From Planctomycetota bacterium (lineage in GTDB: Bacteria > Planctomycetota > Planctomycetia > Isosphaerales > Isosphaeraceae), in the NCBI GenBank assembly GCA_028291545.1, contig JAQGHR010000035.1, positions 1 through 64,000 of the forward strand: DNA of 64,000 nucleotides. The letters run 5' to 3'. Position 1 is the first letter of the stretch; each line of letters begins with the position of its first letter. Positions 16,669 to 25,110 of the stretch are shown here, one piece after another. A program made the translations under genes and the position numbers. The notes under the pieces were generated by a model, which saw only the letters and a program-made list of their open reading frames with translations, had not been told where the DNA came from and made no database searches.

Positions 16669-17013
16669 CGTCTTTTCTCCTGTAGAAAGAAGAGGGCCAA
16701 CCGATCGAGGCAAAGTCCTGGGCGGGAAAGGCCCGAACCACGGGAGGTTGGCGGCTTTACACGCGGAGGAACGACCCTGCCTCTTGGCCACATTGAATCA
16801 GGTCGGTCGGCAACGTACAACCTTTGTTTTTCCAAATCGGTCCGGGCCTGGATCCCGCGAGCCGGACGCGGCGGGCCGCCGGGGTCGTCGCTCTCGGGGG
16901 TTGCGGATGACCGGTCGGCTGTTATGATGCGAGGCCGAAGCGCCGGCCGGCTCACGGCGGGCGACGCACTTCGCACGGACATTTTTCCTTCTCTCTCGGA
17001 GATGCGCGCGACC
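16669..17013. other. Divergent promoter region of fae and the small cysteine protein
   Basis: 345 bases between divergent starts. It includes the ribosome site of the minus gene at its left end and a sigma-70-like promoter for fae at 16901-16928. No gene is seen. Confidence 0.5.
16901..16928 (+). promoter_or_regulatory. Probable sigma-70-type promoter of fae
   Basis: TTGCGG at 16901-16906 and TATGAT at 16923-16928 are separated by 16 bases, upstream of the fae start at 17014. Both hexamers are close to consensus. Read by eye only. Confidence 0.45.
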
Positions 17014-17514
17014 ATGGCCGACCACACGATGCTTATCGGCGAGGCCCTCGTGGGCGAGGGTAACGAGATCGCTCACATCGATCTCATGATCGGCACCAAG
17101 ACCGGCCCCGTCGGCGCGGCGTTCGCCAACGCCCTGGCCAACCAGTCCAGCGGGCACTCGAACCTTCTGGCCGTGCTGACCCCGAACCTGCTGGTCAAGC
17201 CCGCGACGGTGCTGATCACCAAGGTCACGATCAAGGGCATGAAGCAGGCCGTCCAGATGTTCGGCCCCGCCCAGTACGCCGTGGCCAAGGCCGTGGCCGA
17301 CTGCGTGGCCGACGGCACGATCCCCCAGGACAAGGCCGAAGACCTCGTCGTCGTCTGCGGCGTGTTCATCCACCCCGCCGCCGAGGATAACGCCAAGATC
17401 CTCAAATTCAACCACGACGCCACCGTCCTGGCGATCAAGAACGCCATGTCCAGTTCCCCCTCGGTCGCCGAGGTCGTGAAGCAGAAGGATACCGCCAAGC
17501 ACCCGTTTGCTTGA
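17014..17514 (+). CDS. fae: Formaldehyde-activating enzyme (tetrahydromethanopterin hydro-lyase)
   Basis: The product is 166 residues from the ATG at 17014 (an ATG at 17002 would add four). The N-terminal GEALVGEGNEIAHIDLMIG is the Fae signature, with His21 in the position of the catalytic histidine of the characterised enzyme. The rest (LLAVLTPNLLVKPATVLITKVTIK, then MFGPAQYAVAKAVAD) also matches. Fae condenses formaldehyde with tetrahydromethanopterin to methylene-H4MPT. The next gene encodes the dehydrogenase that uses that product. Detoxification or oxidation of formaldehyde is the likely role. Confidence 0.97.
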   Translation: MADHTMLIGEALVGEGNEIAHIDLMIGTKTGPVGAAFANALANQSSGHSNLLAVLTPNLLVKPATVLITKVTIKGMKQAVQMFGPAQYAVAKAVADCVADGTIPQDKAEDLVVVCGVFIHPAAEDNAKILKFNHDATVLAIKNAMSSSPSVAEVVKQKDTAKHPFA

Positions 17515-17516
17515 CA

Positions 17517-17610
17517 GTTCGCGGTTCGCGGTTCGCGTGGAAGGCTTTCCGCGAACCGCGAACGGCAAACATGCGGACCGTCAACTGCGAACTGCGAACT
17601 GCGAACTGCG
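17517..17610. repeat. Inverted repeat plus AACTGCG tandem repeat between fae and mtdB
   Basis: Arms GTTCGCGGTTCGCGG (17517-17531) and CCGCGAACCGCGAAC (17549-17563) form a 15-bp perfect stem around 17 bases. Four head-to-tail copies of AACTGCG follow at 17583-17610 and run up to the start region of the next gene. There is no T tract. This occupies the whole fae-mtdB spacer. Confidence 0.7.
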
Positions 17611-17613
17611 TCC

Positions 17614-18492
17614 ATGAAACCAACGATCCTGCTTCAGCTTGATACCGATCCTCAGCCCAGCGTCTTCGATGGTGTGGTCGCCGTCGATTCGGGCGTGGCG
17701 CACATCTTCCGGCACGGAGGGGTGAAGCCCGAGGCGGTTCGCGACCTGGTCCACGGCGCCCTCTTCACGCGAGGCCCGGCCGACCTGAAGTCCACGGCCG
17801 TCTTCGTCGGCGGGTCGGACGTACGCGCGGGGGAATCGCTGCTGAAGGCCGTGACCGAGACCTTTTTCGGCCCGTTCCGCGTCTCCGTCCTGTTCGACGC
17901 CAACGGCTGCAACACCACGGCCGCCGCCGCCGTGCTCGCGGCCATCGAGGGGGCGACCAGGGCGCTCGGCTCCATCGACGGCGCGACCGTCGCCGTGCTC
18001 GCGGCGACCGGGCCGGTCGGCCAGCGGGTCGCCCGGCTGCTGCTGGGTCTGGAAGGCTCCGTCTCCGTTCGCGTCGGATCTCGACGACTGGATAAGGCCC
18101 AGGCCACGGCGGCTCTCTTGAAGCAGACGACCGGCAAGGAGCCGGTCCCGTTCGCCACGGCGAATGTCGAGGACTTGAAGCGCGGGATCGCCGGTGCCGA
18201 TGTCGTGATCGCCGCCGGCGCGGCCGGTGTGATGCTCTTGCCCGCATTCGTCCGGGAAAGCTTCCGGCCGAAAGTCCTGGTGGATCTGAACGCCGTCCCC
18301 CCGGTGGGGATCGAGGGCGTTGACCCGACCGACCGCGGCAAGGACCGTGGCGGCGTGCTCACCTGGGGTGCCCTGGGCGTGGGCGGGACGAAGATGAAGA
18401 TTCACAAGAAGGCGCTCCAGGAATTGTTCACGGCGAACGACAAGCGGATCGATGCCGAGGAGTGCCTCGCGATCGGTCGATCGCTGGAGTGA
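17614..18492 (+). CDS. NAD(P)-dependent methylene-tetrahydromethanopterin dehydrogenase (MtdB/MtdC type)
   Basis: The product is 292 residues from the ATG at 17614. The N-terminal domain begins LLQLDTDPQPSVFDGVVAVDSGV, typical of the family. The nucleotide-binding domain has VAVLAATGPVGQRVARLLLG in place of the usual GxGxxG. Downstream GADVVIAAGAAGVMLL and VLVDLNAVPPVGIEGVD also match. The enzyme oxidises methylene-H4MPT, the product of Fae, to methenyl-H4MPT. Whether it is MtdB-like or the planctomycete variant called MtdC, and which pyridine nucleotide it uses, cannot be decided by eye. It directly follows fae on the same strand. Confidence 0.92.
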   Translation: MKPTILLQLDTDPQPSVFDGVVAVDSGVAHIFRHGGVKPEAVRDLVHGALFTRGPADLKSTAVFVGGSDVRAGESLLKAVTETFFGPFRVSVLFDANGCNTTAAAAVLAAIEGATRALGSIDGATVAVLAATGPVGQRVARLLLGLEGSVSVRVGSRRLDKAQATAALLKQTTGKEPVPFATANVEDLKRGIAGADVVIAAGAAGVMLLPAFVRESFRPKVLVDLNAVPPVGIEGVDPTDRGKDRGGVLTWGALGVGGTKMKIHKKALQELFTANDKRIDAEECLAIGRSLE

Positions 18493-18517
18493 TCCCGGGC
18501 GGAAACCGAGGCTCTTG

Positions 18518-19597
18518 ATGAGACGGAAAGCGACGGCTCGCGCATTCGTGGTGACGGCCCTTTTCCTGCTCGGCGCGGAGGCCGCAAAATCCGCCGAGCG
18601 CGGGCTGGAGATCTACTTCATCGACGTGGACGGCGGCGCGGCCACCTTGCTCGTCACGCCCGAGGGCAAGACGGTCCTCATCGACTCCGGCTGGCCCGGC
18701 AAGGACGATCGCGACCCGAAGCGAATCGTTCATGTCCTCAAGGACGTGGCCAAGTGCGAGAAGCTCGACCACCTGGTCACGACCCACTGGCACACGGACC
18801 ATTTCGGCGGCGTGGAGGGGCTTTCCCGGCTCATCGAGATCGGCCATTTCTGGGACCGGGGTCTGCCCGAGGACAAGTCCGCCGGGCTCGATTTCCCCGA
18901 CGGTCCCAAGCTCGATGACGCGATCGGGATCGCCTATCGCAAGGCGAGCGCGGGCAAGAGGACGGCCCTGAAGGTGGGCGATAAGCTGCCGGTCGCGGGG
19001 CTGGAGTCGCTCGTGCTGACCTCGGGCGGCAAGGTGATCGACTTCGCGGCCCGTTATCCCGGCCGCGCCGTCCGCGACTTGCCCGCCAACCCCCTCTGCG
19101 AGGCCGCGCCTCCCGACCTTACGGTCGACGGCAGCGACAACGCGCGCAGCCTGTCGATCCTGTTCTCGTTCGGCAAGTTCCAGTTCCTGGACTGCGGCGA
19201 CCTGACCTGGAACGTCGAGAAGAACCTGGTCTGCCCCGCCGACCTGATTGGCCCGATCGACCTGTTCCAGGTGACCCATCATGGACAGGACAACTCCAAC
19301 CACCCGACGCTCATCAAGACGATCGCGCCGACCGTGGCCATCATGGACAACGGCCCCCGCAAGGGCGGCGCCGCGGCGACCGTCAAGCGGCTCAAGGAGA
19401 CGTCGTCGGTCCGGGCGCTCTACCAGCTTCACAAGAACGCCGCGACGCCCGATTCGGACAACACGGCCGCCGACCTGATCGCCAACCGCGACCCGAGCGG
19501 CGGGCAGTTCGTCAAGGTTTCGGTAGCCCCGGGCGGGAAGCGATACACCGTCCAGATCGGCGAGGACGGCGAGCCGAGGACGTTCGACGCGAAATAA
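18518..19597 (+). CDS. Secreted metallo-beta-lactamase-fold hydrolase
   Basis: The product is 359 residues from the ATG at 18518. A signal peptide (about 1-26) leads to a ComEC-like MBL fold: YFIDVDGGAATLLV, IDSG, the metal motif HWHTDH at residues 90-95, and a later histidine in FQVTHHGQDNS. The enzyme should be periplasmic or extracellular with one or two metal ions. The substrate is unknown; the family includes phosphodiesterases, nucleases and lactonases. It starts 25 bases after the dehydrogenase gene on the same strand and may be in that operon, although no link to C1 metabolism is known. Confidence 0.88.
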   Translation: MRRKATARAFVVTALFLLGAEAAKSAERGLEIYFIDVDGGAATLLVTPEGKTVLIDSGWPGKDDRDPKRIVHVLKDVAKCEKLDHLVTTHWHTDHFGGVEGLSRLIEIGHFWDRGLPEDKSAGLDFPDGPKLDDAIGIAYRKASAGKRTALKVGDKLPVAGLESLVLTSGGKVIDFAARYPGRAVRDLPANPLCEAAPPDLTVDGSDNARSLSILFSFGKFQFLDCGDLTWNVEKNLVCPADLIGPIDLFQVTHHGQDNSNHPTLIKTIAPTVAIMDNGPRKGGAAATVKRLKETSSVRALYQLHKNAATPDSDNTAADLIANRDPSGGQFVKVSVAPGGKRYTVQIGEDGEPRTFDAK

Positions 19598-19625
19598 GAA
19601 GCCCGCCCCACTGGCAACAACAGGC

Positions 19626-20609
19626 TCAGCCGCCGGCAGGAGCGGCAATTCCGTCGATCGCGACGCTTCCCTCTCCCGCGAGCGGCTGCGCCTTCGCACG
19701 TCCCCGCGGCTTGGGCTGGTGCTTCCAGCGACGATGGAGCCAGAGGTACTGCTCGGGATCGCGGCGAACGATCCTTTCCAGCGCCGTCGTGTACCGTTGC
19801 GTCAACAGTTTCACGTCATCGCCCGAACCCTGGAATTCCCCGGGCTCGATGATCAACTCGCAACCGACCTCGTACCGGAAGCCGGGGCCCGTCCGCCTCG
19901 CGAAACCGACGACCACCGGTGCGTTATGCTGGAGCGCCAGGATCGCGATCGACTTGTGCGTTGAGGCAGGCTTTCCGAAGAAGTCGACGTACATCCCGTT
20001 CTGTCCCGCGTCCTGATCGGCCAGGAACGACATGACGCCGCCCCGGTTGAGGACATCGAGGATCTCGTCCGAGCCCCCCTTCTTCGAGATCATCCTCTGA
20101 CCGGTCCGCTCGCGGAACGAACGGACGAACCGGTCGAGATACGGGTTGTCGAGCGTCCTCGCCACCGAGTTGGGCGGGAACCCGTACAGGCCGAACAGGT
20201 AGCCCGCCATCTCCCAGTTTCCGAAGTGCCCCGTGAGCATGATCAGCGGGCCGCCCTTGAGCAACCGATCGAGCAACGGCGTGTACCTCACCAGCGCGAT
20301 CCGATCGCGCCAGGTCGTCGAATGCAGCTTCCTCGGGATGTGCAACATCTCCATCACCATCCTCAGGAAATGGCGATAGACACCCCGGATGATCTGATCT
20401 CGTTGGGCCTCCGTGTACTGATCTCCGAACGCCATCCGCAGGTTTTCCAGCCCCACCATGCGGTGCCTCTTGTCCACCCTGTAGAGGACGGCCGCCAGGA
20501 AGTCCGCGACGCGATACGACTGCTCGACGCTGAGCGCCTGGCAGACGGCAACGAGGAGGCGGACGGCGAGATAGACGAGGTAATCGACTGCGGGGCGTCG
20601 TCGCTTCAT
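19626..20609 (-). CDS. Lipid A-type acyltransferase (LpxL/HtrB family)
   Basis: The product is 327 residues. The catalytic H-x4-E motif is GHFGNWE (His128, Glu133). Other family segments follow: GGVMSFLADQDAGQNGMYVDFFGKPAST and later YTTALERIVRRDPEQYLWLHRRWK. An N-terminal amphipathic/hydrophobic stretch anchors such enzymes at the inner membrane. It transfers an acyl chain from acyl-ACP onto a lipid A precursor or related lipid. The C-terminal tail of about 35 residues is Lys/Arg/Pro-rich and then Ala/Gly-rich. Convergent with the MBL-fold gene. Confidence 0.92.
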   Translation of the reverse strand: MKRRRPAVDYLVYLAVRLLVAVCQALSVEQSYRVADFLAAVLYRVDKRHRMVGLENLRMAFGDQYTEAQRDQIIRGVYRHFLRMVMEMLHIPRKLHSTTWRDRIALVRYTPLLDRLLKGGPLIMLTGHFGNWEMAGYLFGLYGFPPNSVARTLDNPYLDRFVRSFRERTGQRMISKKGGSDEILDVLNRGGVMSFLADQDAGQNGMYVDFFGKPASTHKSIAILALQHNAPVVVGFARRTGPGFRYEVGCELIIEPGEFQGSGDDVKLLTQRYTTALERIVRRDPEQYLWLHRRWKHQPKPRGRAKAQPLAGEGSVAIDGIAAPAGG

Positions 20610-20647
20610 GGTCGGTTCCTTGACCTGGGGACCACAGACTCTTATCC

Positions 20648-21709
20648 CTACGCATCCTCCAGGGGCAGCCGAACCGCCCTCTGCTCCTGCGCCGATCGAT
20701 AAATCGCCCGGATGATCTCGACCGATTTACGACCCTCACGCCCATCCACGGAAGCAGGTCGCCCCTCGTCGATCGCCTCCAAGAAGTCGGCGAGCTGGTC
20801 CCGGTGCCCGGCGTGCGAGATGCCGCGAGGATCGCTCGCGCCGGCCTTGGAACCGGCGGGGGCGCTCATGGCGGCGAAGATGTCGGAATCGCTGTGGATT
20901 TTCAGGTCGAATTCCCAGAGCGTGATGTCGTCCTGCTCCACGCGGGCGGAGCCTCGCGAGCCGTGGATCTCGGTGCGTTTGAGCAGGCCGGGATAGGCGG
21001 ACGTGGCGGCCTCGATCACGCCGAGGGCGCCGTTCTTGAACCGGAGGGCGGCGACGGCGGTGTCTTCGACCTCGATGCGATCGTGGGCCAGCGTGGCGGT
21101 GAGGGCGGTCACCGTCTCCACATCGCCCATGAGCCATTGCAATAAATCCACGTTGTGGATGGCTTGATTCATGAGCGCCCCGCCGCCGTCGAGCTCCCAG
21201 GTGCCCCGCCAGCCGCCGGAGTCGTAATACTGCTGGGTCCGCCACCACTTGACGTAGGTATCGCCCAGGGTGAGTCGTCCGAACCGGCCGGTGTCGATCG
21301 CCGTCTTGAGGCTCAGATTGGCGGGCGAGAACCGCGAGGGAAAGATCGTGCAGAGGCGGACGCCCGCGGAATCGCACGCGGAGATGATGGCGTCGCATCG
21401 GGCGAGCGTGATCTCCAGCGGCTTCTCGACGACGACATGCTTGCCCGCCTTCGCCGCCTTCACGGCCGGATCGAGGTGCGCCCCGCTGGGCGTGCAGACG
21501 CAGACCACGTCCAGGCCGGGGTGCGCGAGCATGGCGTCGAGATCGTCGTAGACCGCGCAACCGCCGGAAAGCTCAGCGATCTTCGCGCCGTTGGCCGCCG
21601 ATCGGCTGAACGCGGCGACGACCTTCGCGCCTTCGATTTCCTCGATGGCCCGGGTGTGATACTCGGCGATCATGCCGCAGCCGATGATTCCGAAGCCATG
21701 AGTTTTCAT
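20648..21709 (-). CDS. Gfo/Idh/MocA family oxidoreductase
   Basis: The product is 353 residues from the ATG at 21709. The N-terminal Rossmann domain has GIIGCGMIAEYH (GxGxxA-type NAD(P) site), then LDVVCVCTPSGAHLDPAVKAAKAGKHVVVEKPLEITLARC, with the EKP signature lysine. The C-terminal alpha/beta domain carries GGWRGTWELDGGGALMNQAIHNVDLLQWLMG, where the histidine and aspartate are the usual catalytic region. These enzymes oxidise or reduce sugars and inositols. The substrate cannot be told. Planctomycetes carry dozens of paralogues. It lies 38 bases upstream of the acyltransferase gene in the same direction. Confidence 0.93.
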   Translation of the reverse strand: MKTHGFGIIGCGMIAEYHTRAIEEIEGAKVVAAFSRSAANGAKIAELSGGCAVYDDLDAMLAHPGLDVVCVCTPSGAHLDPAVKAAKAGKHVVVEKPLEITLARCDAIISACDSAGVRLCTIFPSRFSPANLSLKTAIDTGRFGRLTLGDTYVKWWRTQQYYDSGGWRGTWELDGGGALMNQAIHNVDLLQWLMGDVETVTALTATLAHDRIEVEDTAVAALRFKNGALGVIEAATSAYPGLLKRTEIHGSRGSARVEQDDITLWEFDLKIHSDSDIFAAMSAPAGSKAGASDPRGISHAGHRDQLADFLEAIDEGRPASVDGREGRKSVEIIRAIYRSAQEQRAVRLPLEDA

Positions 21710-22035
21710 ACGGTCGATGGCCCTTTTCCCTCGTTCCGATGCAAGGCGTGGGAATGTCGTCCTCGACACTCCGGGTCGCCTTCGATTCAACATGACCAAT
21801 GGGTCGCCACGGAAATCAGGGAGTCGATTTTCGCATAATTTCTTGCGCCGGAGTACCCCAGCCAAGCGCCCCACTCGGTCTTGGCATCGGGGTGGCCGGG
21901 AGAGGATGCCAAAATCGGATGGGGCACCCGATCGACCTTGCCGTATGGAAGCGATGGTTGCGACTTGCTAGAGTGGCCGTTTCGAGATCCCTGGCGGCGA
22001 AGTGCCCGAGAGTCTGGCAGCGCGGAGCAACCAAC
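21710..22035. other. Intergenic region between divergent genes
   Basis: 326 bases between the Gfo/Idh/MocA start (minus) and the glycosyltransferase start (plus). The reading frame of the latter extends back through it, but that part has no hydrophobic or family-like character, so I treat it as leader DNA holding both promoters. Confidence 0.4.
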
Positions 22036-23682
22036 TTGAGAGACGGGGCGACGAGTTCAGGCGATGACATCGGCGACGATGTCGATCGCCCGAGCCGGGA
22101 GGTACGGGGAGCCCGGTGGACAGTCCCGCTGCTCCTCGGTTTCGCGGTCTTCGGCATCGCCGCGCGGTTGCGGGCCCTGCGTGCCGACCGGTCGCTCTGG
22201 CTGGACGAGGCGATGCTCGCCTGCAACATCTGCGGCCGGACCTTTTCCGGCCTGATCGAGCCGCTTGACGACCAGCAGGGTGCTCCGGTCGGCTTCCTGT
22301 TCCTCGCCAGATCGGCCGTGCTCGCCTTCGGACCTTCGGAGTTCGCGTTGCGGTTGGTGCCGTTCCTGGCGGGCCTGGTATCGCTCGTCCTGGTGGCGGT
22401 CTTCTGTCGCAAGAATCTTGGGTCGCCCGCGATGACGATCGGCCTGGCGCTGGCGGCCGTCATGCCGGCGATGATCTATTACTCCGCCGAGGGCAAGCAA
22501 TACGCCCTGGATATCGCCGTCGGCTTACTGATGCCGACTCTCGCCGCGGATGCGCTCCGTCGCGGGCTCTCGCCGGCCCGGGCCTTCGTGTTGGCGGTCG
22601 TCGGGATGGTGGTCGTCTGGGTGTCGCATCCATCCGTGTTCATACTTGCCGGGGCCGGGACGACCCTGATCGTGCATGAAGCGCTGCGGCGGAGGGCCGG
22701 TTCCACGGCGATCGCCCTGGGCGTGTCGTTCCTCTGGGCCGCGAGCTTCGTCGCGAGCTACGTCCTCTCCCTGAAGGATCTCCAGGGGAGTTCGTACCTG
22801 AACACATTCTGGGGAGAGGGTTTCCTCAGCTTCCCGCCCCGATCGGCGAGTGACGTCCGCCAGGCCGTGGCCATTTTCCTCGGTATGTTCGAGGCGATGT
22901 ATCAGAATTACCAGACGGCCTCGGGAATCGAGGGCCGGATGGGCGTGGCGGCGGCCATTGCCTGGTTGGCCGGCGCGATTGTGCTCTATCGCCGAGGCGA
23001 ACGGGGCCTGCTCGCCCTGCTGACCTTGCCTCTGGGGTTCGCGGTGGTCGCGTCGATCCTCCACAAGTACCCCTTGCGTGTCCGCATGACCCTGTTCGCC
23101 GCCGGCCCGAACCTCCTGCTCATGACCGCGGGCGTGTCGGCCGCCCTGCGATCGCGCGACCGAACCGCCCGGGCCCTGGGCGCGGCAACTCTTGCGGGAT
23201 TGGCGCTCTTACCGAGCCTCCAGGCGGGTTCGTCTCTGCTGGAGCGTCCCCGGCCGTACGGGGCGCGCCCCGTGCTGGTCGAGCTTGCAAGCCGCTGGCA
23301 ACCTGGCGACGTGGTGGTCGTCGACCGAGCGTCCGAGCCACCCTTCCGGTTCTATCAGACCTACGCCAGGTTGGAGGGACTCGCCCCCTTGACGCCGACC
23401 CTGGTCGACTCGGAGTTGCGCGACCCGAAATCGCTCGCGGCCGAGGTCCGTCGCCTGAAAGGCCACCCTCGCGTCTGGATCGTGTTCACCGCCCACATGG
23501 GCGACCCCGGCGGCCACGAGGACATGCTGCTCACCCTGACGCTGGACCAGCTCGGGTCAAGACGGGAGACGATCAAGGCCCCGGGTTACTACGCGCACCT
23601 GTACGACTTCCGCGAGCCCCCCGTCTCCGCCGAGGATGGCCACCGCATTCCGGGGGCGGCCACTCCACCTCCGAGTGAGTGA
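22036..23682 (+). CDS. GT-C fold membrane glycosyltransferase-like protein
   Basis: About 548 residues from a TTG at 22036 that follows GGAG; the frame is open further upstream and the true start is uncertain. Around ten transmembrane helices are visible. The first periplasmic loop carries SLWLDEAMLA, the acidic motif of PMT/ArnT-like (GT39/GT83) lipid-linked sugar transferases, followed by DDQQGAPVGFLFLARSAV. The C-terminal 150 residues are soluble and probably periplasmic. It should use a polyprenyl-phosphate sugar donor. The acceptor is unknown and no polysaccharide cluster surrounds it. Confidence 0.8.
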   Translation: MRDGATSSGDDIGDDVDRPSREVRGARWTVPLLLGFAVFGIAARLRALRADRSLWLDEAMLACNICGRTFSGLIEPLDDQQGAPVGFLFLARSAVLAFGPSEFALRLVPFLAGLVSLVLVAVFCRKNLGSPAMTIGLALAAVMPAMIYYSAEGKQYALDIAVGLLMPTLAADALRRGLSPARAFVLAVVGMVVVWVSHPSVFILAGAGTTLIVHEALRRRAGSTAIALGVSFLWAASFVASYVLSLKDLQGSSYLNTFWGEGFLSFPPRSASDVRQAVAIFLGMFEAMYQNYQTASGIEGRMGVAAAIAWLAGAIVLYRRGERGLLALLTLPLGFAVVASILHKYPLRVRMTLFAAGPNLLLMTAGVSAALRSRDRTARALGAATLAGLALLPSLQAGSSLLERPRPYGARPVLVELASRWQPGDVVVVDRASEPPFRFYQTYARLEGLAPLTPTLVDSELRDPKSLAAEVRRLKGHPRVWIVFTAHMGDPGGHEDMLLTLTLDQLGSRRETIKAPGYYAHLYDFREPPVSAEDGHRIPGAATPPPSE

Positions 23683-23733
23683 TCGTCGCCCGACGGCGTC
23701 AAAGAATCCTTGTCTGTCTGTGTTGCGCAATGC

Positions 23734-24975
23734 TTATGAGACGAGTTTGATCCGTGCGATCTTCCTCTTGCCGACGCGCACGAGCAAGCCATCCGTCACG
23801 TCGATCATCGTCTTGGTGTCGGTGATTACCCTTCGATCCGTTCCGATGTTGAATCCGCCTCCCTCGATCGTCCGCCGCGCGTTTGACGTGCTGGACTCGA
23901 ACCCCAGCGCCACGATCAATCGCGGGGCCGAGACGCGGCCTTCCCCATCAAGCAAATCACGCGTGATCTCGACAACCGGGATGTCTTCCGGATCGAGCCC
24001 CTCGCTTCGCCGCCGGAACGCTGCCGCCGCCGCCTCGGCCGCGCCGTCTCCGTGGTACTGGGCCACGATCGCCTTGCCGAGCACTTCTTTGGCGTCCCGA
24101 GGATTCACGCCCGGCCCGAGCAGGCGATCGACCTCTGCGAGCGGGATATCCGTCAACAACGTGAAATACGGGCGCATCGGCTCGTCGGGGAGGCTCATGA
24201 CCTTGCCGAACTGGGCCTCGGCCGATTCGGCGACGCCGATGTAGTTGCCCAGGCTCTTGCCCATGCGGCGGGTACCGTCGGTGCCGACGAGGATCGGCAT
24301 GGTCATCGCGACCTGGGGTTCCTGGCCTTGCTCTTGCTGAAGGTCGCGGGCAACGAGCAGGTTGAAGAGTTGCTCGGTCCCGCCCAGCTCGACGTCGGCC
24401 TTGATCTCGACGGAGTCCCAGCCCTGCATGAGGGGATAGAGGCACTCGCTCAGGTGGACGGGCTTCGCCTCCCGCAGGCGCTTGGCGAAATCCTCGCGAG
24501 CGGAGATCTGGCCGATCGTGGTGGAACGCATCAGGCGGAGCACGTCCAGGAATGACCACTTGGAGAACCAGTCGCCGTTGTGGTGGACCTCGGCGCGGTC
24601 GAGGTCGATGATCCGGCCAACCTGTTTCAAGTAGTCCTTGGCGTTGATCTCCACCTGCGCTTCGGTCAACGAGGCGCGGGTCTCATCGCGGCCGGAGGGA
24701 TCGCCGACCAGGGCCGTATAGTTGCCGATGATGAGGACGGCCGTGTGCCCGAGATCCTGGAATTGTCGGAGTTTGCGCAAGGGGACCGTGTGGCCGAGGT
24801 GGACGTCGATCCCCGTGGGGTCGATGCCGTACTTCACGCGCAAGGGCACGCCCCTGGCAATCGAGCGTTCGAGCTTCTTGCGGAATTCGTCCTCGGGGAC
24901 GACGGCATCGATCCCCCGTCGAAGCGTTTCCCATTGATCGGCTGCGCTGGACATCGGACGCGGGGCCTCATTCAT
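23734..24975 (-). CDS. tyrS: Tyrosyl-tRNA synthetase
   Basis: The product is 413 residues from the ATG at 24975 (an ATG at 24954 is an alternative). The class I HIGH motif appears as HLGH in GIDPTGIDVHLGHTVPLRK, and the KMSKS motif as RRMGKSLGN. Between them are DVELGGTEQLFNLLVARDLQ and PLMQGWDSVEIKAD, the tyrosine and ATP site. An S4-like C-terminal domain follows (VSAPRLIVALGFESSTSNARR...). The size and the 'RMGKS' variant fit the TyrRS subgroup found in many environmental bacteria. Convergent with the glycosyltransferase gene. Confidence 0.97.
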   Translation of the reverse strand: MNEAPRPMSSAADQWETLRRGIDAVVPEDEFRKKLERSIARGVPLRVKYGIDPTGIDVHLGHTVPLRKLRQFQDLGHTAVLIIGNYTALVGDPSGRDETRASLTEAQVEINAKDYLKQVGRIIDLDRAEVHHNGDWFSKWSFLDVLRLMRSTTIGQISAREDFAKRLREAKPVHLSECLYPLMQGWDSVEIKADVELGGTEQLFNLLVARDLQQEQGQEPQVAMTMPILVGTDGTRRMGKSLGNYIGVAESAEAQFGKVMSLPDEPMRPYFTLLTDIPLAEVDRLLGPGVNPRDAKEVLGKAIVAQYHGDGAAEAAAAAFRRRSEGLDPEDIPVVEITRDLLDGEGRVSAPRLIVALGFESSTSNARRTIEGGGFNIGTDRRVITDTKTMIDVTDGLLVRVGKRKIARIKLVS

Positions 24976-25110
24976 CGCGGGGAATCGAGAGCATGGGTGA
25001 TTGGCGATTCTAGGGCAGACCGCCGCGGCGGGGCAAGGTGGCCGGGCGAGCGGCCGGCGGGTACGATGAGGCAATTCGTGAACGATGAGAACGCCGGTTG
25101 GAGCGAAACC

